64,000 nt of DNA from Ulvibacter antarcticus (GTDB lineage Bacteria; Bacteroidota; Bacteroidia; Flavobacteriales; Flavobacteriaceae): positions 1-64,000 of the forward strand of contig NZ_REFC01000011.1 of NCBI RefSeq assembly GCF_003688405.1, read 5' to 3'. The translations under genes were made by a program, and so were the position numbers. Shown here piece by piece: positions 26,931 through 37,691 of the stretch. The first letter of the stretch is position 1. Each line of letters begins with the position of its first letter. A model generated the notes under the pieces. It did no database searches and was not told the origin of the DNA. It saw nothing but the letters and a program-made list of their open reading frames with translations.

Positions 26931-27276
26931 CCAGTAAATTATCAATTTCTTCTGGCTTTGAGATCTTTATTTTAATCATCCAACCTTCTCCATAAGGATC
27001 ACTGTTCACTTTTTCAGGTTCCGATTCCAGGCTATCGTTAAACTCAATAATTTCACCTGCTAAGGGCAAAAAAAGATCCGATACTGTCTTAACAGCTTCT
27101 ACTGTACCAAAAACTTCATCAGCGTCCATTGTCTCGTCCAAAGTTTCCACTTCAACATAAACAATATCACCCAATTCTCCTTGAGCGAAATCTGTAATTC
27201 CAACGGTGGCAATATCTCCTTCAATAAGAATCCACTCGTGGTCCTTAGTATATTTTAGGTTCGATGGTACATTCAT
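26896..27276 (-). CDS. gcvH: Glycine cleavage system H protein
   Basis: The 126-residue protein is a full-length lipoyl carrier with KYTKDHEWI near the start, [16 protein letters not shown], the lipoylation site [12 protein letters not shown] (Lys63) and the closing [15 protein letters not shown] protein shuttles the aminomethyl group between the P, T and L proteins during glycine cleavage. No other gcv gene is in the window. It lies 27 bases after sprA and overlaps vanZ by 35 bases; this neighbourhood with sprA recurs in flavobacteria, to my knowledge. Confidence 0.95.
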   Translation of the reverse strand: MNVPSNLKYTKDHEWILIEGDIATVGITDFAQGELGDIVYVEVETLDETMDADEVFGTVEAVKTVSDLFLPLAGEIIEFNDSLESEPEKVNSDPYGEGWMIKIKISKPEEIDNLLDDAAYKEIIGA

Positions 27277-27303
27277 AGTAAGCGTAATTAAAATTTATTA
27301 ATG

Positions 27304-30300
27304 TTAGTTTCCAAAGTTATATCTCAAAGTAAATCCACCTCTTATCGTGGTTTGTGGAAATGCAGTTGATATCGCATATTCCGAAAACGAATGGTCGTAA
27401 TAGAAAAGTGCCGTTAAGTTTTTACTCAATGCGTAATCAGTTGAGAATTGTAAGCCGTAAATCGTTTGTCCGGCAGTAGTCTGACTATTATCCAGATCAA
27501 GATACCTAATAATTGTTTTATTATCACGACGCGATAGGTCTAGCTTGAAGTTCAAATCACTTTTAAGCATGGTTTTCTTACCCCCAAAATTGGTTGTAAA
27601 CTTAACGTCCTTTACGCGATATCCCAGACCTAATATAATTTCATTTCCTCTAATCTCTGTAAGAAGATTATTTGCAAAACTCAATTGTAAAGCACGGTCC
27701 TTGCGATATTCGGCCAGTATTTTAACCGAATTTTTCATTTCGAAATCAAAACGTACCAGCGGAGTAAATTGTTCGGTTAGATTTACATTTATAAGAAATA
27801 ACTCACTTTTAAAATTCCCTGCCTGATCTGTCTCTGTAGGGTCACTTGTATTATAATCCAAATTCGTTTGGAACTGATTTACTGTATAACCTGCTCTATA
27901 TCCATGCTGAATTGAGAATCGTTTGAAATTTTTCTTAAACCACTTTAGGCGCATTAAACCTGTGTACTTAACGTCCCAGTTTGGAAGAGGAACATCTCTG
28001 AATATACCTGTTTTCTCTTTTGAAGCATCACTACCTTTATAGGCAGATAAGAATGCTGGCAACAATACATCCTGACTTGTTCTCCCCAGACCTATTGGAT
28101 ATCCATCTTCATCGAGATTCGCAGGGTTACTAGTATCAATCCCCCGTTCTGATGCCAGTCTGTTTGCAATAATTAGTCGGTTGCTTTTAAAATCTTCAAA
28201 TGCTGCTGAAGTAATTTCGTTATTACTACCAAATGCCGTTTTAATAAGCATGGTCGAAATGTTGAAGTTTCCGAAGGTATTAGGAGTAAGCGATCGATAA
28301 AGATCATCTTCCACTATAAAATTCTCTGCGTAATTTTCAGAATAAATTCTGCTTCCGTTTAGATCAATTTTTAGATCAGGTAACAATTCTATATTCGCTT
28401 GTACATCTAACTGTCGATTCTCTACCTCAGTATATTGTTCGTTAAATTCGGGATATAAGGTTAGCCACCCATTGCGTGCCGCTAATTCTCTTATCTCTGC
28501 CTGACTTCCGAAGATAAATCCGGTAGTAGGCTTCAAAGTACCTATAAAGCCAGTAGATGGAGTATATCCAGGTAAAAAGATACCGTTGTTCTCTTGATAA
28601 TTAACCTGTATTTTTCGCAAGGATGTCGCAATGCCAATAAGTGTATTAACCGCTTTATCGCCGCCACTTAATGATGTAGAAGCATTTCCACTTCGGGGAG
28701 CTGGAGCTCCAGCAGTAAGTAGTTGTGCACCACCTATTTCATTGCCTCCTCCCTCTGGATCTTTATTGCCACCTTTCATTAATTTATTGTTACGGTCGCC
28801 TTTATTTCCATCGCCATTTTTGCCCCCACCATCTCCCGATGATCCACGGTTGTTTCGAGTACTACTTCCTTTGGTCTTTTTGGTAAGTCCAATATACTTA
28901 TAGAAGTTCCCCATATCCAAACTCGAATTGATACGATGCGTACTTGCGTTGGAAATTGAATTTCCTAAGCTATATGTATTACTCGAGCCATCGTCTTCAA
29001 ATATTTCTATTTCGTCAAACAGATTTCCTCTGCTCTGCCACTGATAATCTCCCGTATACGAATACGTCGCTCTTATAAACTTCAGGAAAGGAATTTTACT
29101 AAATGGAAGATCGTAATTTAACTGAAGCGATTGGAAATGTTGATTAGGCTCTCCAACATCAAAAAATCCACTCCATAAATCTACATCCGGATCTGGAACC
29201 CCATCTTCATCAAGATAATTCTTAACAATTCTGTTATTTGTAGAGGTAAAATTAAATCGAAGTGATTTTGTTAAATTATAATTGATTGCATATTGCCAAT
29301 CGTACAAGAAGTTTCTTTGATATAAGGTGGGTAGACCAATATTTCCCTCTGTTAGGCTCAACTCACGGAATTTTTGTTCGTTGTACTGTCGTGTAATATT
29401 TGAACTCACCGAAATATTTGTCGGCAGGTAATTAAAATTCAAATCTTTTAAGAATTGCCAGTATTTACCAGTAAAGATTGAATCATTCTTTTTAAACGGT
29501 TCCAACGTTTTTGGTGTGAAATTATAATTGTATGTACCACCTACACGCACGTTTTGATCAAGCGCATCTTCAATCTCAAAATCGTGATGATCGATCTGAT
29601 TGTAAGAATAAGATAAGGTAAGATTCTCAACATCGTAGATTTTAGGTTTACTATCTCCCGTACGCTCTTTTCTAACACCGATGAAGTTTATACTCTGACG
29701 CTTCGTGTAATCGATGCTCTGATTTTTAATTGCATCACTTATACTATCGTTTGCAGCATTATCCATGCTAGTCTGCAACTCTACATCTTGCAACTCGGGA
29801 TCGTATTGAGGCGTAATCAATTCTTCAGATCGTCCGTAGTTAAATGGTAATTGTATTCCCCATTTCTTCGGAAGTAATTGTCCTAAATTCAAATTGGTCA
29901 CAACATCATATCCTTGAAGGTCTTCACGACTTCTTTCGTTTGGACCCTGTTCGATTGATCCAAATCCTACTGTACTTTTTCTTCCCGTAGCACTAATTGT
30001 TGCGAAATCAGCGATGTTAGCATCCATACTGGCTACAGCTGCCCATCCTCCTTGATTTTTCAATTCTGAAAGACGTAATTCATTAAACCATGCTTCTCCA
30101 CAAATATCATTAGACGAAGCATTTCTAAGACCAAGCATGATAACACGTACGTTTCCGAAGCTAGGATTACCTTTAATACCAATCCTCATATCATTTTCAG
30201 ACCCTGAAGCCGAAGTTTCATCCAATTCTGCCTGATCAAAAAATGTTATTCCGTTGACGTCTACCGGAGGATTATTATCCCCATTTCGGACTCGCGATTT

Positions 30301-33300
30301 CACATCTTGTAGTAAACGAAGCGGTAAATTAATACGGTTTGCAATTGGCCAAACAGCCTCGGGATCTCTGGTATTAGTTGAGCTAATATTTAACGGAATT
30401 TCAACTTCATAGAAGTTCTGTGTTAAATCGTTTCCTAATCGCATAAAAGCAACCATCTCTCCATCATTGATCTCTGCTTGTGATGTTAACGATTGAGCAT
30501 GTATAAACATCTCCAGATTTTCATACTGTCGCATATCAACACTAAAATTCTTATAAACCGAACGGGCGTCTTCTGGCTCCAACCCACATACCCGTAACGC
30601 AAGCGACTGCTCGTTTTGACGAATAATGTTATTGTTGTTATTCAATTCTTCTCTATCCACACCAGGAGGCAATACGTAGATACTACTATTTTCCTCTATA
30701 CTCACTGCTTCTACTTCAAAGACAGTATTTTCACTGGCAGGATCCGGACCTCCATCCAATGCTTGTGTAAATCTTCGGTAATCTCCGCGAACCAGCTCCA
30801 GTGTACCAAATCTTAAAGTCGTAGGCAATTCGAAGTCGGACATGAACATTCTCATAAAACGAATAGAACGGAAATCGGAAATTCCATTTACAGCTTCATC
30901 CGGCTCACTTAATGGAATCTTAAACTGTACCCAACGCACTTCTATTGTCTCGTTGTTTGGCAGTAAAACCCCACCTTCCACGTCTTTTATATCGGTAATA
31001 TACGGGTTGTTTGTTCTATCCATTCCCGGCGCAATTGGAATGTTATATTCAAAATAACTATTAACCGTGTTCATTGTATTATCTCGGTTAATATCTTCAA
31101 CATCCGGCTGTGTTGTAGAACCTCTGTTTGTATTTGTAACTTCTACGGGCGAATTTCCTTCCGTACCATTATATTGCTTATATCTTTCTATGATGCCACC
31201 TTCGCTTTGCAAAAAGTATTGATAATTATCACGTGCCGGATCGTCCATGCTTGTGAAAGCTTGATACTCGGGTTTTGCTTTTTCTTCAGCATCACTTAAA
31301 CCATCATAACCAATATCCTGATTCGTTCTTTCTTGCCCTTCGGTATCGAAAGTATACACCAACGATTGCTGACTTGGAGTTTTTCCCCATACAGAATTAA
31401 GCGTATTCGTATCACTTCCATCTTGCGGAAGTCCGTTTTCATACTGTTTTCTACCGTCTTTTAAAACATCTTCGGAAATGTTTCCGAAGTTAAAACTAAG
31501 AGTACCACCTTGATTGGCTGCATTTTCCGGATAGATAAATGGATCCATTATCCAAAACTGAAGGTATTCTACATTAGAACGCTCAAAATCTGTGGTAGTT
31601 AATTGTCTTGAAATCCCTCCAAAACGACTGGCAGGATCTGGTAAGGTGTTCGTACTACCGGCATCAGTTGTGTAGTTATATTCTCCTCTTTCACTCGGAT
31701 AAAACGATAAGTCGAGTGTAAATAATGCTTGTGTCTGCCCCTGAATAATATCCTGAGCCGGGAAGATCTCATCTCTAAAAACTCGACGGGTAAACGGTGA
31801 TGAAAGGTCTTCATCTGTAATTCCGTCTGGTCTCTGACTACTATAAAATATAGGGTCGATGGTATACCAGTTTAATTTTGCACGTTTATCGTTATAACCT
31901 AACAATCCATTAGCTATATCACCTCCAAATCGGACAGGAACACTCGATAAGAACCAAGTCGTCGGCGATCCAATATCCAATTCAGTTTGTGAGTTTTCGA
32001 AATCATCTACATAAACGGTAGTTTTTCCATCGAAGTCAGAAACTTTTGGTGCACCTGGCATTAAGTAAGCAAATTCACCACGTAAGGATACATTCGATTC
32101 TACATCAGTATCGATATTGGGAAGTTTATTTGCCAATCTAGTTAAGAACGGTACTTCTGTGGAATAGTTAGCGTTAATTCCGAAGATCGTATTATTTATA
32201 GGCTCTACGTTGTAATTTGATTTCTGAGTTAAAGGTCGCTCGTTCAAGTTCAAATATGTAGCCCCAATTAAGAACTTCTCGCTAAACTGGTGTTCCACAT
32301 TCAAACCTGTAAATCGTTTAGTTTGCTGCCCAAATAAGGTATTATTTTCGGTGGTTATTTGAATGGGAGTATTTGAATTAAGTAATGCAGGATCCAAAAT
32401 TTGCACACGTCCTAACTGATAATTTACGGTATAATCTACACCTTCTACCAATTCTCTACCACCTGCTGTTACTGTAACAGATCCTTGAGGGATATTAAAT
32501 GCTCCAATGGCTATTCCGTCAGAACCGGTAGATTTATATGTTCCTTTTAATTGGAATTTATTTTTTTCACTTTGCTGCTGCTCGGCCTGTGTTTTGGTCG
32601 AAGAATAAAGACGGTTAAATACAAACCTCTCTTGATTTACATTGTAAGTAGATGGAATTTCATAATTCTCGGGACCGGATCTAGGTGTGTCATCAAGTTT
32701 GTCGAATAAATACTCTCCAAAGGGTTCCACACTGGTAAATATTACGCGCCCGTTTTGTGTATCTACGGTAACCCCTGGCAGGAAGTCGAAAAATCCATCT
32801 CCGCCTACTTGAGGGTCATTATTAAAACTAAGCCTATCCATATTGAAAACTCTCAATAAGGTAGCGTCGTTCAAGTCTACAGGGTCACTTGGATTTGAAG
32901 GATCCGGGAACGTAGTACCTTGTACAGGGGTAATATAATTTAAAGGTGACGGATCGGTATACAGAATGTTAAGTCTGAAATCCTCTTGCTCCAATTGAAA
33001 GGCCCCCAAAGGATAGATGTTTTTCATCATCAAATCCCAAACCGGTTGGTTTACATTGGTAATATTACTCTTTAACATCTTAACGACAAGATTTTGCGAA
33101 ATACCTTCAACAGGAATACCATTTGGATCGTTTGGATCTTCAAGTGTTCCTCCATTGGCTTCTACACCATCATTCGAAAATTCCCCAACCTGATACACTT
33201 TTCCGTTTACAGTAAACTGGAAGGAAACTCCAAGTATCTCATCATTTGTCAATCTCTGATTTAAGGAAATATATCCCAACTGTGTATTAAGTTGGTATTC

Positions 33301-34599
33301 GTTTGGCTCAAGTCTTCTTGCGTTTTCCAGAGTTACATAATCCCTTCCATCTGCTACCTGAACTCCTGAAAATCCGGCGTCAACCGTTGCAACATCACGA
33401 ATAAGCGGATTTAATAAAGTTGGCGCACTTCCGTCGAGACCAAAAGGATTAAACTTGTTGTTCGAGTTATCCGGATAAGCACCCCTGGAGCTGTTTATAA
33501 AACCTCCTGGAGGTAACGGCAAACCAATATTGGTAGGATCAGATTCCCCAATGTCTTGAATTGCAACAATGTTTCTTACGTTTTGAGTTCGGCTACTTCT
33601 ATTGGTAATCCATGCTTCAACTCTTGTAACCTGCACATTCGAATTGATAAATGGATACTGGATAAGCGAAGTGTTGTAATGATCCCTGAAATAATGTGCC
33701 AGGAAGAAGTGACGATCTTCATCGTAGTCTAATGCGAAAATGTCAAACTCAGTTACAGTTGCACCACCTTCGGCGACCACAGTTCTGGATTCTGATTTTT
33801 GTTCAGAAAATACACCTGTAATTGTTGTTTTACCGAATTTCAATTGTGTTTTTACCCCAAACAAACTTTGAGACCCCTGTATAAGCGAGCTATTTAGAGG
33901 CATACTTACATTTCCGACTTCTATCTTCTGAATGATATCGTCTTCGGTAGGTGTGTATTCAAGTTTAATCTGGTTCTGGAAGTCGAATGTCGATTGAGTA
34001 TCGTAATTGGCAGTAACCTGAAGTCTTTCACCAACTTTTCCCAATAAACTAAGGCTTATTCTTTGATCGAAATCAAAAGATAAATTGCTTCGGTTTCTTG
34101 GTGAAAATGCCGGATTATCCTGTTTAGTATATAAAAGTCCAAGGTCCATCTCAACACTACCCTGTGGAATCACTTCGATAGTGTTTCCTCCGAAAATAGA
34201 TTCGAAAAGACCTGATTTTACATAAAATGTTGGTAGTAAATTCTTTTGTTTTTCTTCAGAACCTTCCTTTCTTCCGTCGGCAGCATCGATTTTCTCCTTA
34301 AAATACTCCCGCATCTGCTCTTTTAGTAGAAGATCTTTAAACTCTTCCGGAGTAAGAATAACAGGATAACTGATATTAAAATTGCCTAAAGTTTGAGTGT
34401 AAATATAACGATCGGTGATAGGGTCGTAAGTATATAAATCCTGAATACTGGTAGGATTAGGCAAATCCATTCGCCCGGTCGAAAAACCCGTAGCAGTAGA
34501 ATCCTGCGACAATGCCGTGTTGTAAACTCCAAAAGTGATACTTAAAACTAACAGTATCTTAAAATATCTATTGATGTTAAGGTAGTTTTTTGCGCCCAA
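27304..34599 (-). CDS. sprA: Gliding motility / T9SS translocon protein SprA
   Basis: At 2431 residues this is the largest gene here. It has a signal peptide ending near LSQ (about residue 32) and family-typical stretches such as PNPTSIQDLYTYDP, FYVKSGLFESIFGG, GSQSLFGVKTQLKFGK and a closing FPQTTIRGGFTLRYNF. SprA forms the huge outer-membrane beta-barrel through which T9SS cargo leaves the cell, and is needed for gliding in Flavobacterium. A Gly/Asn/Lys-rich low-complexity stretch lies near residues 1900-1955. The gene starts three bases after ruvA. It fits the T9SS cargo genes at 1-1586 and 54229-59231. Confidence 0.95.
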   Translation of the reverse strand: MGAKNYLNINRYFKILLVLSITFGVYNTALSQDSTATGFSTGRMDLPNPTSIQDLYTYDPITDRYIYTQTLGNFNISYPVILTPEEFKDLLLKEQMREYFKEKIDAADGRKEGSEEKQKNLLPTFYVKSGLFESIFGGNTIEVIPQGSVEMDLGLLYTKQDNPAFSPRNRSNLSFDFDQRISLSLLGKVGERLQVTANYDTQSTFDFQNQIKLEYTPTEDDIIQKIEVGNVSMPLNSSLIQGSQSLFGVKTQLKFGKTTITGVFSEQKSESRTVVAEGGATVTEFDIFALDYDEDRHFFLAHYFRDHYNTSLIQYPFINSNVQVTRVEAWITNRSSRTQNVRNIVAIQDIGESDPTNIGLPLPPGGFINSSRGAYPDNSNNKFNPFGLDGSAPTLLNPLIRDVATVDAGFSGVQVADGRDYVTLENARRLEPNEYQLNTQLGYISLNQRLTNDEILGVSFQFTVNGKVYQVGEFSNDGVEANGGTLEDPNDPNGIPVEGISQNLVVKMLKSNITNVNQPVWDLMMKNIYPLGAFQLEQEDFRLNILYTDPSPLNYITPVQGTTFPDPSNPSDPVDLNDATLLRVFNMDRLSFNNDPQVGGDGFFDFLPGVTVDTQNGRVIFTSVEPFGEYLFDKLDDTPRSGPENYEIPSTYNVNQERFVFNRLYSSTKTQAEQQQSEKNKFQLKGTYKSTGSDGIAIGAFNIPQGSVTVTAGGRELVEGVDYTVNYQLGRVQILDPALLNSNTPIQITTENNTLFGQQTKRFTGLNVEHQFSEKFLIGATYLNLNERPLTQKSNYNVEPINNTIFGINANYSTEVPFLTRLANKLPNIDTDVESNVSLRGEFAYLMPGAPKVSDFDGKTTVYVDDFENSQTELDIGSPTTWFLSSVPVRFGGDIANGLLGYNDKRAKLNWYTIDPIFYSSQRPDGITDEDLSSPFTRRVFRDEIFPAQDIIQGQTQALFTLDLSFYPSERGEYNYTTDAGSTNTLPDPASRFGGISRQLTTTDFERSNVEYLQFWIMDPFIYPENAANQGGTLSFNFGNISEDVLKDGRKQYENGLPQDGSDTNTLNSVWGKTPSQQSLVYTFDTEGQERTNQDIGYDGLSDAEEKAKPEYQAFTSMDDPARDNYQYFLQSEGGIIERYKQYNGTEGNSPVEVTNTNRGSTTQPDVEDINRDNTMNTVNSYFEYNIPIAPGMDRTNNPYITDIKDVEGGVLLPNNETIEVRWVQFKIPLSEPDEAVNGISDFRSIRFMRMFMSDFELPTTLRFGTLELVRGDYRRFTQALDGGPDPASENTVFEVEAVSIEENSSIYVLPPGVDREELNNNNNIIRQNEQSLALRVCGLEPEDARSVYKNFSVDMRQYENLEMFIHAQSLTSQAEINDGEMVAFMRLGNDLTQNFYEVEIPLNISSTNTRDPEAVWPIANRINLPLRLLQDVKSRVRNGDNNPPVDVNGITFFDQAELDETSASGSENDMRIGIKGNPSFGNVRVIMLGLRNASSNDICGEAWFNELRLSELKNQGGWAAVASMDANIADFATISATGRKSTVGFGSIEQGPNERSREDLQGYDVVTNLNLGQLLPKKWGIQLPFNYGRSEELITPQYDPELQDVELQTSMDNAANDSISDAIKNQSIDYTKRQSINFIGVRKERTGDSKPKIYDVENLTLSYSYNQIDHHDFEIEDALDQNVRVGGTYNYNFTPKTLEPFKKNDSIFTGKYWQFLKDLNFNYLPTNISVSSNITRQYNEQKFRELSLTEGNIGLPTLYQRNFLYDWQYAINYNLTKSLRFNFTSTNNRIVKNYLDEDGVPDPDVDLWSGFFDVGEPNQHFQSLQLNYDLPFSKIPFLKFIRATYSYTGDYQWQSRGNLFDEIEIFEDDGSSNTYSLGNSISNASTHRINSSLDMGNFYKYIGLTKKTKGSSTRNNRGSSGDGGGKNGDGNKGDRNNKLMKGGNKDPEGGGNEIGGAQLLTAGAPAPRSGNASTSLSGGDKAVNTLIGIATSLRKIQVNYQENNGIFLPGYTPSTGFIGTLKPTTGFIFGSQAEIRELAARNGWLTLYPEFNEQYTEVENRQLDVQANIELLPDLKIDLNGSRIYSENYAENFIVEDDLYRSLTPNTFGNFNISTMLIKTAFGSNNEITSAAFEDFKSNRLIIANRLASERGIDTSNPANLDEDGYPIGLGRTSQDVLLPAFLSAYKGSDASKEKTGIFRDVPLPNWDVKYTGLMRLKWFKKNFKRFSIQHGYRAGYTVNQFQTNLDYNTSDPTETDQAGNFKSELFLINVNLTEQFTPLVRFDFEMKNSVKILAEYRKDRALQLSFANNLLTEIRGNEIILGLGYRVKDVKFTTNFGGKKTMLKSDLNFKLDLSRRDNKTIIRYLDLDNSQTTAGQTIYGLQFSTDYALSKNLTALFYYDHSFSEYAISTAFPQTTIRGGFTLRYNFGN

Positions 34600-34602
34600 T
34601 GT

Positions 34603-35184
34603 TTACAAATTTTTTAAAGCTAGTTTTATAATCGTTTCAACCGATGCCTGCGGATTTTCTGTCACTATTTTATCACAGACTTTTTCGGCCTGTTTTCGAA
34701 CAAAACCTAGTGTCTCCAAAGCAGATAACGCTTCATTTTTATTCGTATTGCTCGAAACGGCAGAAATCCCGGTCAAGCCATATACTTTTAGAATTTTATC
34801 TTTCAAATCTAACAGCACCCTTTGTGCCGTTTTTACCCCAATCCCTTTTACCGATTGAATGGTTGCTACATCTCCCGAAGCAATTGCCTCTGTCACCTGC
34901 TCTGGCGACAAGGACGACAGCATCGTTCTGGCGGTGCTGGCTCCAACGCCCGAAACAGAAATCAACAACCTGAATATTTCTCGTTCAGCAACCTGCGAAA
35001 ACCCATATAAAATGTGTGCATCTTCACGAACCTGCAGATGTGTAAACAATTTCACGTTTTCGCCATCCGGGATCTGTGAGAAAGTATGCAAGGAAATATT
35101 TATAAAATAACCTACGCCATTACAGTCAATCACTACATCCGTCGGATTTTTCTCTATCAGTCTGCCCTGTATATGGGAAATCAT
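34603..35184 (-). CDS. ruvA: Holliday junction branch migration protein RuvA
   Basis: The 193-residue protein starts MISHIQGRLIEKNPTDVVID (OB-fold domain), contains two helix-hairpin-helix motifs (LISVSGVGASTARTML and IQSVKGIGVKTAQRVLLDLKDK) and ends with a small helical domain (about 145-193) that contacts RuvB. RuvA tetramers bind Holliday junctions and recruit the RuvB motor encoded at 39954-40976. The gene heads the run with sprA, gcvH and vanZ. A -7-like box lies about 24 bases upstream. Confidence 0.95.
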   Translation of the reverse strand: MISHIQGRLIEKNPTDVVIDCNGVGYFINISLHTFSQIPDGENVKLFTHLQVREDAHILYGFSQVAEREIFRLLISVSGVGASTARTMLSSLSPEQVTEAIASGDVATIQSVKGIGVKTAQRVLLDLKDKILKVYGLTGISAVSSNTNKNEALSALETLGFVRKQAEKVCDKIVTENPQASVETIIKLALKNL

Positions 35185-35207
35185 ATGTTATAAAAATGTT
35201 AGCGGCT

Positions 35208-35215
35208 CAAATATA
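35208..35215 (-). promoter_or_regulatory. Possible -7 box of the ruvA-sprA-gcvH-vanZ unit
   Basis: The minus strand reads TATATTTG about 24 bases before the ruvA ATG at 35184. No TTG is found at the standard distance, so the call is weak. Confidence 0.35.
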
Positions 35216-35264
35216 GTATAATTATTTGCATCTGCCATCCACAGAAATATGAAATTCCTAAGGA

Positions 35265-37562
35265 TTATTGCCGCTTTGGCTGTTCTCGTATCCGTTTTTC
35301 TTTTTGCTGCGCATCGACTACGGCAACTGCCGCCATATTTACAATTTCTTCTACACTCGCTCCTAATTGCAATATGTGAACCGGTTTTCGCATTCCAAGC
35401 ATGATAGGCCCAATAGATTCAACGTTATTGAGCTCCTTTAACAATTTGTAATTACTATTTGCCGAATCCAGATTAGGAAATATAAGTGCATTTACTTTTC
35501 TACCGGCTAATTTTGAGAATGGAAATTTCTTCTGAAGCATTTCCGGATTTAATGCAAAATCTGTTTGCAACTCACCATCCAGAATCATATCTGGATTACT
35601 TTTATGAAGCAACGCCACTGCTTCCTGAACTTTAGTGGCATGTGGATCTTTTGAAGAGCCAAAATTTGCATACGATATCATAGCGATCACCGGTTCCAAC
35701 CCGAACATTTTCATGGTATAGTTGGTCATCTGCGCGATCTTCGCTAATTCTTTTGCTGTTGGATCAATATTTATTGATGTATCTGAAATAAACAATGGTC
35801 CTCTTTTAGTCAACATTAAATTAGTCGTTGCCACCTTACTCACGCCATCATATTTTCCAATCGTTTCAAGCACTGGTCTCACCACCGAAGGGTATGAACG
35901 TGAGTAACCGGATATCATAGCATCGACATCGCCCTCATTCAACATCATGGAAGCATAATAATTGCGCTCTCGCATAAGCTTTTGAGCATCATAAAGTGTA
36001 ACACCACTACGTCTTCGGCTTTTCCAAAACATTTCTGCGTACCGATTCAAAGTCTCGGTCGCTTCATCACTTTTTGGATCAATAATTTCGAGATCTTCAT
36101 TAAATTCAATCTGCTCCATGAGTTCTAAGATCACTTCTTTGCGACCTAGCAACACCGGAATTCCTATTCCCTCTTCGAATACAATTTGTGCCGCCTTTAA
36201 AACATCCAAATGATCTGCTTCCGCAAAAACAACCCGCTTCGGATTTATCTTCGCCCGATTAACTAGCAAGCGAACAATTTTATTATCGCTTCCCATCCTT
36301 TCATAAAGCTCATCAACATATTTATCCCAATCTTTGATAGGAGCTGTAGCCACCCCGCTTTCCATTGCTGCTTTTGCAACAGCTGGAGGAACAGTAGCGA
36401 TTAATCTTGGATCGAAAGGTTTAGGGATAATATAATCTTTTCCGAAGAGAAGCTTTGTCTCTCCATAAGCGATATTTACTTGCTCAGGTACCGGTTCTTT
36501 AGCCAATTCGGCCAAGGCTTTCACGGCTGCCATTTTCATAGCTTCATTAATTTTAGTCGCTCTTACGTCTAATGCGCCACGAAAAATAAAAGGAAATCCA
36601 AGAACATTGTTCACTTGATTAGGATGATCACTTCTCCCCGTAGCCATGATAATATCTTTTCGGGCACTTACAGCTAAATCATAAGCGATTTCCGGATCGG
36701 GATTGGCCATGGCAAAGACAATAGGGTCTTTCGCCATACTTTTCAACATTTTAGGTGTGACTATATCTGCAATCGACAGACCAACGAACACATCAGCATT
36801 CTTCATAGACTCATCCAGCGTATCTATTTTTCTGGCGGTAGCAAATTCTTGTTTTTCTTCGGAAAGAGTTTCTCGATCTTTTCTAATCACTCCTTTACTA
36901 TCGAGCATCACGATATTTTCAGTTTTAGCACCAAATGCTTTATACAAACGCGTACAAGAGACGGCTGCCGCTCCTGCCCCGCTGATTACAATTTTTACTT
37001 TTTCGATTTTTTTATTGACTATGGAAAGTGCATTGAGTAAGGCCGCTGCAGATATAATCGCAGTTCCATGCTGATCGTCATGCATCACGGGAATATCCAA
37101 TTCTTCCTTTAAACGCCTTTCAATTTCAAAGGCTTCCGGCGCTTTAATATCTTCGAGATTGATTCCTCCAAAAGTGGGAGCAATATTTTTAACCGTTTCT
37201 ATAAATGAATCGACGTTTTCAGTGCCTACTTCAATATCAAAAACATCAATATCTGCGAAAATCTTAAACAGTAATCCTTTTCCTTCCATCACTGGCTTGG
37301 AAGCTTCAGGACCTATGTTTCCCAGTCCTAGCACTGCTGTTCCATTCGAAATCACCGCTACCAGATTGCCTTTAGCGGTATATTTATAAACATTCTCGAC
37401 ATCTTTTGCTATTTCCAGACAAGGTTCTGCAACTCCTGGGGAATATGCCAATGAAAGATCTCTTTGTGTAGCATATTTCTTAGTTGGTACAACTTGAATT
37501 TTACCCGGTTTCGGTTTTGCGTGGTATAATAAAGCTTCTCTTCTTTTACTCTGTTTGCTCAT
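35265..37562 (-). CDS. maeB: NADP-dependent malic enzyme with C-terminal phosphotransacetylase-like domain
   Basis: The 765-residue protein is the MaeB type: malic enzyme N domain with AYSPGVAEPCLEIAKD and the active-site region EDIKAPEAFEIERRL, an NAD(P)-binding domain with VISGAGAAAVSCTRLY (about 190-205), and a phosphate acetyltransferase-like domain from about 430 to 755. It oxidatively decarboxylates malate to pyruvate, giving NADPH; the C-terminal part is thought to regulate the enzyme rather than act as a transacetylase. It is a single-gene unit between ruvA and queG. Confidence 0.94.
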   Translation of the reverse strand: MSKQSKRREALLYHAKPKPGKIQVVPTKKYATQRDLSLAYSPGVAEPCLEIAKDVENVYKYTAKGNLVAVISNGTAVLGLGNIGPEASKPVMEGKGLLFKIFADIDVFDIEVGTENVDSFIETVKNIAPTFGGINLEDIKAPEAFEIERRLKEELDIPVMHDDQHGTAIISAAALLNALSIVNKKIEKVKIVISGAGAAAVSCTRLYKAFGAKTENIVMLDSKGVIRKDRETLSEEKQEFATARKIDTLDESMKNADVFVGLSIADIVTPKMLKSMAKDPIVFAMANPDPEIAYDLAVSARKDIIMATGRSDHPNQVNNVLGFPFIFRGALDVRATKINEAMKMAAVKALAELAKEPVPEQVNIAYGETKLLFGKDYIIPKPFDPRLIATVPPAVAKAAMESGVATAPIKDWDKYVDELYERMGSDNKIVRLLVNRAKINPKRVVFAEADHLDVLKAAQIVFEEGIGIPVLLGRKEVILELMEQIEFNEDLEIIDPKSDEATETLNRYAEMFWKSRRRSGVTLYDAQKLMRERNYYASMMLNEGDVDAMISGYSRSYPSVVRPVLETIGKYDGVSKVATTNLMLTKRGPLFISDTSINIDPTAKELAKIAQMTNYTMKMFGLEPVIAMISYANFGSSKDPHATKVQEAVALLHKSNPDMILDGELQTDFALNPEMLQKKFPFSKLAGRKVNALIFPNLDSANSNYKLLKELNNVESIGPIMLGMRKPVHILQLGASVEEIVNMAAVAVVDAQQKEKRIREQPKRQ

Positions 37563-37597
37563 AGCTTCTGGAGGTTAGTTGTAGTAACGATGATTTA

Positions 37598-37605
37598 CAA
37601 ATGTA
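37598..37605 (-). promoter_or_regulatory. Possible -7 box of maeB
   Basis: The minus strand reads TACATTTG, a full match to the -7 consensus, about 36 bases before the ATG at 37562. A -33 TTG is not evident at normal spacing, and that region overlaps a hairpin. Confidence 0.4.
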
Positions 37606-37621
37606 AGGAATCACAACAAAG

Positions 37622-37647
37622 CCCGCCTTTTAAAAGCAGGGTTTTTT
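37622..37647 (-). terminator. Weak hairpin after queG
   Basis: CCCTGC pairs with GCGGG (one bulge) around a TTTTAAAAG loop region, 45 bases past the queG stop. On the minus strand the following T tract is poor, while on the plus strand six T follow. It may end the ruvB-P450-queG transcript, but efficiency is doubtful. Confidence 0.35.
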
Positions 37648-37691
37648 GGTGAAATAAGTATTATAATTTACAGAGAGAATGAAATGATTAC

